This document shows positions 8,983 to 16,600 of a DNA stretch of 64,000 nucleotides, piece by piece. Position 1 is the stretch's first letter; the number at the start of each line of letters is the position of its first letter. Source of the stretch: JAGRAX01 sp041391365 (lineage in GTDB: Bacteria > Bdellovibrionota_G > JALEGL01 > JAGRMV01); NCBI GenBank assembly GCA_041391365.1, contig JAWKOC010000002.1:62001-126000 (forward strand). The letters run 5' to 3'. The translations under genes were made by a program, and so were the position numbers. The notes under the pieces were generated by a model. That model saw nothing but the letters and a program-made list of their open reading frames with translations. It searched no databases and had not been told where the DNA came from.

Positions 8983-10134
8983 ATGAGTGCAATTGGAGAT
9001 ACCAATCGGGAAAAAGCCATTGATTTGGCGGTTTCCACCATTGAAAAACAATTTGGAAAAGGATCCATCATGCGTTTGGGTCAGGGAGAGGCTCTGTTCA
9101 AGGGTGTACCTTACATTCCTACTGGGTCTCCGAGTCTGGACATTGCATTGGGCATTGGTGGAATCCCCAAAGGCCGAGTGATCGAAATCTTTGGACCTGA
9201 GTCGAGTGGAAAAACCACATTGACCTTGCATGCTATTGCGGAAGCCCAAAAACAAGGCGGTGTCGCAGCGTTCATCGATGCGGAACATGCTTTGGATGTT
9301 AACTACGCACGAAAGTTGGGCGTGAATGTGGATGATCTTTTGATTTCTCAACCTGATACGGGTGAACAAGCCTTGGAAATTGCGGAAACTCTCGTTCGTT
9401 CGGGAGCCATTGATATTGTGGTGATCGACTCGGTTGCGGCTCTTACTCCACAAGCAGAGCTAGACGGAGACATGGGAGACTCTCACATGGGGCTTCATGC
9501 TCGACTCATGTCTCAGGCCTTGAGAAAACTTACAGGAAGCATTTCCAAGTCACAAACCACAGTGGTGTTCATCAACCAAATTCGTATGAAAATTGGTGTG
9601 ATGTTTGGAAACCCAGAAACCACTACGGGTGGAAATGCGTTAAAATTCTACTCTTCTGTGCGTTTGGACATTCGTCGAACGGGAGCCATCAAAAACGGCG
9701 AAGATGTAGTTGGAAACAAGACCCAGGTTAAAATTGTCAAAAACAAAATGGCAGCTCCTTTCAAAAAAGTGGAGTTTGACATTCTTTATGGAGAAGGCAT
9801 TTCACGCATCTCTGATTTGATCGAGTTGGCGGCAAAAATGGGCATCGTGGAAAAATCTGGAACATGGTTCTCCTACAAAGAAGAACGTTTGGGACAAGGA
9901 AAAGAACGCTCCAAAGCTTTCTTGCTGGAAAACCCCACGCTCTTGGCCAAGCTGGAAAAAGAGGTTTACGAAGCAGCCGGATTGGAAGCACCCAAAGTTG
10001 TTGTGACCAAGGAGACCAAAACCGCGGCTGCCCTGCAACCAAGGTTGCCCAAGAGACCAGCACAGAAGCCAAAGCCTAGCGCAATCTTTGACAATTTCGC
10101 TTTTTTCGAAGGGGCCACTTGTAGTAAAATATAA
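8983..10134 (+). CDS. recA: recombinase RecA (C-terminal tail apparently frameshifted)
   Basis: RecA forms the ATP-dependent strand-exchange filament and activates SOS self-cleavage. The product has Walker A GPESSGKTT, the DNA-binding loops (MGLHARLMSQALRKLTGS and NQIRMKIGVMFGNPETTTGG) and a complete core. GAGGAG lies 7 bases before ATG 8983. The last ~36 residues are anomalous: after TKETKTAAA the frame reads LQPRLPKRPAQ and runs through the downstream terminator hairpin. Adding one C at CCC 10031-10033 gives AAAPATKVAQETSTEAKA and a stop at 10079, a normal 365-residue RecA with a polar tail. I regard 8983-10079 as the true gene extent. The core is not affected. Confidence 0.97.
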   Translation: MSAIGDTNREKAIDLAVSTIEKQFGKGSIMRLGQGEALFKGVPYIPTGSPSLDIALGIGGIPKGRVIEIFGPESSGKTTLTLHAIAEAQKQGGVAAFIDAEHALDVNYARKLGVNVDDLLISQPDTGEQALEIAETLVRSGAIDIVVIDSVAALTPQAELDGDMGDSHMGLHARLMSQALRKLTGSISKSQTTVVFINQIRMKIGVMFGNPETTTGGNALKFYSSVRLDIRRTGAIKNGEDVVGNKTQVKIVKNKMAAPFKKVEFDILYGEGISRISDLIELAAKMGIVEKSGTWFSYKEERLGQGKERSKAFLLENPTLLAKLEKEVYEAAGLEAPKVVVTKETKTAAALQPRLPKRPAQKPKPSAIFDNFAFFEGATCSKI

Positions 10135-10154
10135 AGTTGGCCCCTTTATTTTTG
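10109..10154 (+). terminator. rho-independent terminator of recA
   Basis: AAGGGGCCA (10109-10117) pairs perfectly with TGGCCCCTT (10138-10146), extendable by CTT/AAG past one bulge, and is followed by TATTTTTG. It lies 30 bases after the corrected recA stop at 10079. The uncorrected recA frame runs into this hairpin, which argues that the frame is wrong there. Confidence 0.8.
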
Positions 10155-10182
10155 TGCATCTTGCAAAAAGGTCGCTATACTT
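10153..10182 (+). promoter_or_regulatory. candidate sigma70 promoter of pilT
   Basis: There is a -10 hexamer TATACT at 10177-10182 (5 of 6 to consensus) with a TTGTGC -35-like hexamer 18 bases upstream. It begins right after the recA terminator and is 55 bases ahead of the pilT start. Confidence 0.4.
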
Positions 10183-10236
10183 ATGTGGTGGGGATGTGTG
10201 GGGCTAGTCTTATTGTATTGAAATCAAAGGAAAAAA

Positions 10237-11418
10237 GTGAATCTTAATGAAGTTTTGACCATTGCAGTCCGAGGGAAGGCGTCGGACATTCATTTGAAAG
10301 CTGGGATTCCACCGATTTTTCGAGTGGATGGAGCTTTGGTTCCTTTGAAAAATGGGCAGAGGGTAACACCGGATGAATTGGTCAAAATAGCCCAGGAAAT
10401 CATGACCAAGGATCAGATCCAGAAATTTCAAACCCAAAATGAAATCGACATGTCGTATGGGATTCCTGGGGTTGGACGATTTCGTGTAAGTGTGTTTCGG
10501 CAGCGCGGATCGGTGGGGATGGTGTTTCGAATCATTCCATTTAAGATTTTTACGATCGAAGAGCTTTTTTTGCCCAAGGCATTGGAAAAGATTGCTTTGG
10601 AGCAACGGGGATTGATTTTGGTTACGGGAACCACGGGATCGGGAAAATCGACTACACTTGCGGCGCTCATTGAACACATCAATTTGAATCGAACGTCTCA
10701 CATTTTGACGATTGAAGATCCGATCGAATTTTTGATTCGAGACCGAAAGAGCATCATCAACCAACGTGAAGTGGGATTTGATACGGGATCATTTGGAGTA
10801 GCCCTGCGATCGGCACTTCGACAGGATCCAGATGTGATTTTGGTGGGTGAGATGAGAGATTACGAAACCATTGAAACGGCGCTTTCGGCTGCTGAGACAG
10901 GGCATTTGGTGATGTCGACGTTGCATACATTGGATGCCGCAGAGACGATCAATCGAATCATTTCGGTTTTTCCCCCTCATCAACAGAAACAGGTCCGAAT
11001 TCAATTGGCATCAGTGTTGCGAGGTGTGGTTTCACAACGATTGGTTCCACGCGCGGACAAAAAGGGACGAGTGGCTGCGTGCGAAATCATGGTAACCAAT
11101 AGTCGAATTCGTGAACTGATTGAGGATGAAAATCGAACACGAGAAATCACGGATGCAATCCAGAGTGGAAACATTTCGTACGGAATGCAGACCTTTGACC
11201 AGGCTCTGATGGGACTGGTCAAAAAGCGTTTGATTACATTTGAAGAAGCCATTCGTCAGAGCAGCAATCCGGATGATTTTGCATTGCGATTGCAAGGGAT
11301 TTCTTCGGGAACAGATTCGGATTGGAATGAGTTTCACAAGGAGTCTTCGGGCAAGGCAGATCCGCGCGAGACTTTGAAGGGCTTGGACGTAGACGAAATC
11401 AAAATCGATCGTTACTGA
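10237..11418 (+). CDS. pilT: type IV pilus retraction ATPase PilT
   Basis: PilT is the hexameric cytoplasmic ATPase that depolymerises type IV pili and powers twitching. The 393-residue product starts at GTG 10237 with AAAGGA 5 bases upstream. It has the N-terminal N1 domain (GKASDIHLKAGIPPIFRVDG), Walker A TGTTGSGKSTTLAALI, the Asp box, Walker B DPDVILVGEMRDYETI and the His box GHLVMSTLHTLDA. A C-terminal AIQSG is equivalent to the AIRNLIRE-region signature of PilT. The C-terminal tail after FEEAIRQSSNPDDF is ~40 residues of polar sequence. pilA lies 16 kb away, so pilus genes are dispersed. The stop overlaps a REP1 hairpin. Confidence 0.94.
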   Translation: MNLNEVLTIAVRGKASDIHLKAGIPPIFRVDGALVPLKNGQRVTPDELVKIAQEIMTKDQIQKFQTQNEIDMSYGIPGVGRFRVSVFRQRGSVGMVFRIIPFKIFTIEELFLPKALEKIALEQRGLILVTGTTGSGKSTTLAALIEHINLNRTSHILTIEDPIEFLIRDRKSIINQREVGFDTGSFGVALRSALRQDPDVILVGEMRDYETIETALSAAETGHLVMSTLHTLDAAETINRIISVFPPHQQKQVRIQLASVLRGVVSQRLVPRADKKGRVAACEIMVTNSRIRELIEDENRTREITDAIQSGNISYGMQTFDQALMGLVKKRLITFEEAIRQSSNPDDFALRLQGISSGTDSDWNEFHKESSGKADPRETLKGLDVDEIKIDRY

Positions 11419-11449
11419 CCTCAAAAAAAAGGGGACGGAGGTCGATTTT
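11416..11449 (+). repeat. REP1 copy at the left flank of RAYT1
   Basis: GACCTC (11417-11422) pairs with GAGGTC (11438-11443) around AAAAAAAAGGGGACG, giving a hairpin whose right side is the REP1 core GGGGACGGAGGTC. It overlaps the pilT stop codon. It is in inverted orientation to the copy at 12469-12494, so the two bracket RAYT1. Confidence 0.75.
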
Positions 11450-11536
11450 CCTCTTCATGGTCTCCGGTTTTCGAACCAATTCATCGACTTTTGAAGTCAA
11501 AAAAGCTGGCATTTGGATTGCATCCTTAGTTCTACG

Positions 11537-12259
11537 ATGCCTAGATACCCTCGCTCATGGACGCTACAACCTGGAAGTTCTTTTCATAAAACATGGAAAG
11601 CCCACAATTCAGAATGGAATCTCAAAACTTCTTTGGAAAAACAAAGCTACCTTCACTTTCTCAAGCAAGAACATGAAAAAAATGAAGCGGCCAAAAATGT
11701 TCTCCATGCACTGTGTTTGATGTCTAACCACAGCCATGAAGTATACACACTTGATGATCTAGAAAGTTTTAGCAATTTTATGAGACAACATCATGGAAGA
11801 TATGGAATGTTTTTCAATCGATTGCACAAAAGAAGAGGAAAAGTAGCTCTAGATCGTCCTCACACGAATGCGATTGAAAATCAACATCATCATATGATGG
11901 TAACTTTTTATATTCATGCCAATCCCATCCGTGCAGGCATTTGCAAAGATGCCAAGGACTATGTCTGGTCTACACATATGCTTTATGCCTATGGAAAAAA
12001 ATCTTCGTGGATGAAAGGGCTTATCATCCACTTCCCCCAATGGTATCTTGATTTAGGATCCACTTGGAGGCAACGAAGGGCAAAGTATAGAAAATGTTTT
12101 GATCAGTATTTGTTGGATTTTGGACTGCGCAAACAAAAATTCTCTTGCTATGGAGTTGGGTCGTACCATTGGGTTCGTGATCGAAAGAAAAATATCCGAG
12201 AAATGTGGATGAAAAAAATATCCAATGTCGCAGATCCTCCATCTGTATCTTTCTCTTAA
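11537..12259 (+). mobile_element. REP-associated tyrosine transposase (RAYT1), Y1/HUH family
   Basis: This protein of about 240 residues belongs to the IS200/IS605-like Y1 transposases, single-strand HUH endonucleases that process REP palindromes. The HUH motif is MSNHSHEVY. The catalytic tyrosine is in FYIHANPIRAG, matching the Y-x-x-x-N-P signature known from E. coli TnpA-REP. After this come ~90 residues of a basic C-terminal extension (WRQRRAKYRKC, VRDRKKNIREMWMKK). ATG 11537 (MPRYPRSWTLQPGSSFHKTW) is preferred over 11513 because RAYTs normally start just before this strand. No terminal inverted repeats of a classical IS are seen. It is bracketed by inverted REP1 copies, which suggests these are its substrate. 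Confidence 0.8.
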
Positions 12260-12543
12260 AAAAAACCTTTCTTTTTTATTGTAGACCTACGCCTAAAAAT
12301 GGATGTTTTTGCTTCGCTTAAGTTTTTCTATTGAATGGGCATGATCTCTTCATTCTGATTGCCATTTGTAAATTCTCATTTTGTGTTTTGAGCAGACTTT
12401 TTTTGTAGCCATACGGTTGTGAGTTGCAATATTTTGGGGTGACCTTGTTTTCCCCTGTTGTGACAAGATTTGACCTCCGTCCCCTATTGGGGAGGAAGAA
12501 AATCTTTGAGTTTTCGGGGGGAGCAAGCTACAACCCGAGGGAT
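12260..12543. other. intergenic region between RAYT1 and alaS
   Basis: AT-rich spacer with a T-rich stretch after the RAYT1 stop (AAAAAAACC...CTTTTTTATTG at 12260-12280, a possible weak terminator) and the REP1 copy at 12469-12494. An open frame joined to alaS begins at 12424 but lacks AlaRS similarity before 12544. I see no T-box signature. Confidence 0.4.
12469..12494 (-). repeat. REP1 copy at the right flank of RAYT1
   Basis: TTTGACCTCCGTCCCC followed by TATTGGGGAGG. It forms a small CCCC/GGGG hairpin of its own and is the inverted counterpart of the 11416 copy. It lies 50 bases upstream of the alaS start and so would be in the alaS leader. Confidence 0.75.
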
Positions 12544-15168
12544 ATGGACATCCGAAAGCAATTTTTAGACTATTTTGAGTCAAAACAACATCTTCAACTC
12601 CCCAGTTCTTCTCTGATTCCCCAAGGAGATGCAACCTTGCTTTTTGCCAATGCGGGGATGAACCAATTCAAAGAGGTGTTTGCGGGGGGGGAAGTACCTC
12701 CGTCCCCAAAAGTGGTGACGGTGCAAAAATGTGTGCGGGCGGGCGGCAAGCACAACGATCTAGAAAACGTGGGCCGGACAGGCAGGCATCATACTTTTTT
12801 CGAGATGCTGGGAAATTTTTCTTTTGGAGATTATTTCAAAAGAGAAGCCATTACCCTGGCCTGGGAGTTTGTGACCAAAAATCTTCAGCTTCCTCTGGAC
12901 AAACTGTATGTCACCGTTCATCACAGCGACGACGAAGCTTTTGCGATATGGGAGAAAGAAATGGGTCTGGATCCCAAACGCATTTATCGATTTGGTGACA
13001 AAGACAATTTTTGGTCGATGGGACCTACCGGTCCCTGTGGACCTTGCTCAGAGATTTTTTTCGACCAAGGTCCGAACGTGGGATGCAGACGACCCGATTG
13101 CAAAGTTGGGTGTGAGTGTGATCGATTCATCGAGTTTTGGAACATGGTGTTCATGCAATTTCTCACGCTTGCTGATGGAACCCGTCAGAGCCTTCCCAAA
13201 CCTTCCATCGATACCGGAATGGGGCTAGAGCGCATCACGGCCATTTTGTCGGGCGTGACCGTAAATTATGATTCACCTCTTTTCACATCCGTTTTTGAAG
13301 GACTCTCCCAGATTTCCACCATGGACTACGCACGCTCTAAAGATGAAATCCGAAAAGTTTCCGCCAGGGTGGTGGCGGACCACATTCGTGCTATGACCTT
13401 TTTGATTGCCGACGGAGTCCGACCTTCCAAAGATGGTCGAGGCTATGTTCTTCGGCGGATCATGAGACGAGCCATGAGACATGGAAGAAACATCGAGCTT
13501 GCATCGCATGGCCTTGCCACATTGAGTGCTTCGGTTGTGTCGGCATATGGTCATCACTACACCGAACTCGAATCTCAAAAAGATCTCATCGCGAATGAAA
13601 TTGCCCAAGAAGAAGATCGATTCGAAGCCACCGTAGATCGAGGCTTGTCCCTGTTGTTTGAAAAAATTGATCAACTCGAAAAAGAAAAACAACAAACGCT
13701 ACCTGGGGAAATTGCATTTCAATTGTATGACACCTATGGATTTCCGTTGGATCTAACCGCCGATGTGCTGCGAGAAAAAAATCTTTTTGTGGATCAAAAA
13801 GGATTTGACCAAGCTTTCCAAAATCACAAAGAAAAAGCCCGAGGGTCCTGGAAAGGTGCCAAAGGGAAAGAGTTGGAAAGTTTGGTCACCAAATGGGTCG
13901 GTCAAGGATTTACCAATGAATTTGTAGGGTATGAAAAAACAGAGCACACCTCCACGATCGAATATCTCGTGGTACAGGACCAAGAGACAGATCAAGCCAA
14001 GGAACATCAGGATCTCGCAATCGTGGCCAAGCAAACACCTTTTTATGGAGAATCAGGTGGTCAAGTAGGAGACATGGGCACGATCATGGGGGAAGGTTTT
14101 GAGATAGACATCCTCGATACCCAAAAAATCATGGGTGATACGATTGTTCATATTGGAAGAGTGGTACAAGGTGAAGTAAAAAAAGGTGCCAAAGCCCTTT
14201 TTAAAGTCAACGAACAAAGCCGATCCGCCACCGCAAAAAATCATACGGCAACTCACTTGCTTCATTCTGCATTGAAAAAAGTATTGGGAGACCACGTTCA
14301 ACAAAAAGGTTCGATGGTAGGACCCGAGCGGTTGCGATTTGATTTTTCTCACGGCCAAGGGGTGGACCCTCGACAAATTTTTGAAATTGAACAACTTGTC
14401 AACCAACAAATTTGGGAAAACAACACCGTCGAGAAGCAAGTCTTACCTCTGTCCAAAGCCATGGAATCTGGTGCAATTGGAATGTTCGGAGAAAAATATG
14501 GAGAAGAAGTTCGTGTGGTCACCATGGGAGATTTTTCCAAAGAGCTGTGTGGTGGAACTCATTTGAATCGAACTGGAGAAATTGGGCTGTTCAAAATCAT
14601 CAAGGAGAGCAGCGTATCTCAAGGAGTTCGAAGGATCGAAGCTTTTACCTCCCTTCGAGCATTTCAGTATTTTGATGATTTGTACAAAACACAACTGAGT
14701 CTTTCAGAAAGTTTGGGGATTGCACAAGAAGGTCTTGTGGAACGAGTCGAAAAAATGCTTCAGCAACAAAAAGAGCTCAAGAAAAAAATTGCATCCAATC
14801 AATCCCAAACGTCAGTTGATTTATCAAACGTAGAAACCATTGGTGGAATATCGGTTCTGATGCAAACCATCGACATCGATGATCCAAAAACCTTGCGATC
14901 GATTGCAGATCGAGCTTTGGAAAAGATCCAAAAGGGTGTGGCCATCATCGGCGCAAAAGATCAGGAAAAGGCGTTTTTGGTTGTGAAGGTTTCCAAAGAT
15001 CTATCCACCACCTTGCATGCAGGCAATCTTGTCAAATTGGGAGCATCTATTCTTGAGGGTTCAGGAGGGGGGCGTCCCGATTTTGCACAGGCAGGTGGTA
15101 CCAAAAAAGAAAACATTGCCCAAGCGTTGGACGCTATCAGGAAGAACCTGACCGAGACATTGGGATAG
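12544..15168 (+). CDS. alaS: alanyl-tRNA synthetase
   Basis: AlaRS charges tRNA-Ala and edits mischarged Ser/Gly. The 874-residue protein has the class II catalytic core (MDIRKQFLDYFESKQH, PSSSLIPQGDATLLFANAGM, CVRAGGKHNDLENVGRTGRH), then the tRNA-recognition helix region. The editing domain has zinc-ligand motifs HTATHLLHSAL and CGGTHLNRTGEIG. The C-Ala oligomerisation domain ends in GGRPDFAQAGG. ATG 12544 aligns with the universal start; the upstream 40 codons are not family-like. The segment between FKEVFAGGE and VQKC is encoded by ACCTCCGTCCCCAAAA, which matches the REP1 core. The FNR-like gene follows after 13 bases. Confidence 0.97.
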   Translation: MDIRKQFLDYFESKQHLQLPSSSLIPQGDATLLFANAGMNQFKEVFAGGEVPPSPKVVTVQKCVRAGGKHNDLENVGRTGRHHTFFEMLGNFSFGDYFKREAITLAWEFVTKNLQLPLDKLYVTVHHSDDEAFAIWEKEMGLDPKRIYRFGDKDNFWSMGPTGPCGPCSEIFFDQGPNVGCRRPDCKVGCECDRFIEFWNMVFMQFLTLADGTRQSLPKPSIDTGMGLERITAILSGVTVNYDSPLFTSVFEGLSQISTMDYARSKDEIRKVSARVVADHIRAMTFLIADGVRPSKDGRGYVLRRIMRRAMRHGRNIELASHGLATLSASVVSAYGHHYTELESQKDLIANEIAQEEDRFEATVDRGLSLLFEKIDQLEKEKQQTLPGEIAFQLYDTYGFPLDLTADVLREKNLFVDQKGFDQAFQNHKEKARGSWKGAKGKELESLVTKWVGQGFTNEFVGYEKTEHTSTIEYLVVQDQETDQAKEHQDLAIVAKQTPFYGESGGQVGDMGTIMGEGFEIDILDTQKIMGDTIVHIGRVVQGEVKKGAKALFKVNEQSRSATAKNHTATHLLHSALKKVLGDHVQQKGSMVGPERLRFDFSHGQGVDPRQIFEIEQLVNQQIWENNTVEKQVLPLSKAMESGAIGMFGEKYGEEVRVVTMGDFSKELCGGTHLNRTGEIGLFKIIKESSVSQGVRRIEAFTSLRAFQYFDDLYKTQLSLSESLGIAQEGLVERVEKMLQQQKELKKKIASNQSQTSVDLSNVETIGGISVLMQTIDIDDPKTLRSIADRALEKIQKGVAIIGAKDQEKAFLVVKVSKDLSTTLHAGNLVKLGASILEGSGGGRPDFAQAGGTKKENIAQALDAIRKNLTETLG
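12696..12711 (-). repeat. REP1 core match inside alaS
   Basis: ACCTCCGTCCCCAAAA within the alaS reading frame (encoding PPSPK) matches the 12-base REP1 core found in the intergenic copies. It could be a chance match or a domesticated insertion in frame. Confidence 0.35.
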
Positions 15169-15181
15169 ATACAATCGTGAA

Positions 15182-15913
15182 ATGAAGCTACTCAACAAAG
15201 ATCATCCTATGCACTGTTTGTCGTGTATGAGTTGTGGAACTCGTTTGCATAGCTTGTTTTCAGATCTTGATGCATCTCTGATAAATGAGTTGGATGTTGC
15301 CAAGGAAGTCAAAACGTATTCCAAAGGTGATTATTTGTTTCAGGAAAACGATGCATGTCATGGTATGTTTTGTATTTCTGTGGGATCTGTGAAGCTTTTC
15401 AAAGAAGGTCAGCTTGGCAAACAAAGCCTTCTTCGGATTGTAAATGCGGGGGGTGTGTTGGGCATGAGGGCATCCATTGCAAATCAGAATTACAAAGCCA
15501 ACGCGCAGGCCCTGGAAAGTACAAAAGTTTGCAGGATTCCTCAGTCATTTTTTTTGAACCTTATGCGTAGGGATCCCGAGCTCTCACTCAAAGTAAGTGT
15601 ACATTTGGCCACATCTTTGAGCCAGACCGAAGAGATGCTTTCTGACCTGATCAATCAAAATGTAAGACAACGTGTGGGCCATCTTATCTTTAGTCTGTCT
15701 GCGAATTATGGAAAACATGTTGGAAAAAAAGTTGTTATCGAACTCCCGCTTACTCGAGCTGAGATGGCTTCCATGATCGGAACCACGCCAGAGACAGTCA
15801 TGAGAGTTTTATCTGATTTTGAGCAGCACGGATACACAAGCATGGAGAAAAAAAAGATCATCATCGAAGATGAGGGAAGACTTCTCCGAGAAATCGAACA
15901 TTTCGATCATTGA
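15182..15913 (+). CDS. FNR-type oxygen-sensing transcription regulator (Crp/Fnr family)
   Basis: This 243-residue regulator has a cNMP-binding-like beta-roll, a dimer helix and a C-terminal winged HTH (LTRAEMASMIGTTPETVMRVL). The N-terminus has three cysteines (Cys12, Cys15, Cys18: HCLSCMSCG) and a fourth at Cys117 (STKVCRIP), the position of FNR Cys122. A [4Fe-4S] oxygen sensor is therefore likely, though the spacing C-x2-C-x2-C differs from E. coli FNR (C-x2-C-x5-C). The recognition helix keeps Glu and Arg (E-T-V-M-R) but has Met where FNR has Ser212, so its target may differ from TTGAT-N4-ATCAA. It lies next to the cbb3 oxidase genes, its likely targets. I saw no obvious FNR box in the adjacent spacers. 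Confidence 0.88.
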   Translation: MKLLNKDHPMHCLSCMSCGTRLHSLFSDLDASLINELDVAKEVKTYSKGDYLFQENDACHGMFCISVGSVKLFKEGQLGKQSLLRIVNAGGVLGMRASIANQNYKANAQALESTKVCRIPQSFFLNLMRRDPELSLKVSVHLATSLSQTEEMLSDLINQNVRQRVGHLIFSLSANYGKHVGKKVVIELPLTRAEMASMIGTTPETVMRVLSDFEQHGYTSMEKKKIIIEDEGRLLREIEHFDH

Positions 15914-15920
15914 AGTGCGT

Positions 15921-16562
15921 TCATGGATGTACGTGATGGGCAAGCATCATGATGGCAATGACAAACAAAACCATTGTCCACAGCGTCCTCCATTTTTTTG
16001 GCATCCAAGAAAGAGCGTGTTGGCCAAATAGCTGTCCGGCAAAGAGAAGTGGAAAAGTCCCCACAAAAAACAAACTCATGGCTATCCATACCCTCGTATA
16101 GTGTTGAAAAGCCAAGGTAGATCCATAAGCAACATACAGAAGACCACAGGGGAGAATTCCGGAGAAAAATCCCAACACGATAGGAAGAGAATATTTTCCG
16201 GTTGCTCTTCGAAGCTTTTTGGCAATATTGTTTTGAATGCGAGGCAAGTGTGAGGTTAGGTGCATAGAAATCGAAGGCAAACTTACAACGAACATCAAAA
16301 CGACAAAAGTAGCGACCAAAATTGTTGGAGAAATCCAGTGTCGCAATTCGATGCCCATGGAAAAAAGAAGGCTGGAAAAAAACAAATATCCCAACCATCG
16401 AAACAAATGGTAGGTCAAATAAGAAGTTACTCCATGATTTTGGTTGAACAGAACCAAGGAAATAGGCCCGCACATTCCAATGCAATGAAAACTAGTGGCC
16501 ATGCCAAAGAGAAAAAATGCCCCTAGAGCAAAAAGATGATGTGAATCATGGTGCATTGTCAT
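15921..16562 (-). CDS. SafE/TauE-like membrane protein of the cbb3 cluster
   Basis: This 213-residue polytopic membrane protein has about six hydrophobic segments and two family motifs: FHCIGMCGPISLVLF near the N-terminus and GILPCGLLYVAYG in the middle. This is the UreH-like/DsbD-type transporter domain annotated as sulfite exporter TauE/SafE. Members are frequent beside ccoI and ccoNOP genes, where a role in copper or thiol handling during oxidase assembly is proposed but not proven. The N- and C-termini are His-rich (MTMHHDSHH and LAHHVHP). It is transcribed against fnr (7 bases apart at the 3' ends) and divergently from ccoI, with ORFs only 38 bases apart. Confidence 0.8.
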   Translation of the reverse strand: MTMHHDSHHLFALGAFFLFGMATSFHCIGMCGPISLVLFNQNHGVTSYLTYHLFRWLGYLFFSSLLFSMGIELRHWISPTILVATFVVLMFVVSLPSISMHLTSHLPRIQNNIAKKLRRATGKYSLPIVLGFFSGILPCGLLYVAYGSTLAFQHYTRVWIAMSLFFVGTFPLLFAGQLFGQHALSWMPKKWRTLWTMVLFVIAIMMLAHHVHP

Positions 16563-16600
16563 GTCTTCGGATAGAAGGAAAAAAAAATCAAGAGAAAGTC

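Noticed and set aside
15914..16600. FNR box upstream of ccoI
   Set aside because: I searched by eye for TTGAT-N4-ATCAA in the spacers near the cluster and found none; the near match at 17.75 kb lies within coding sequence.
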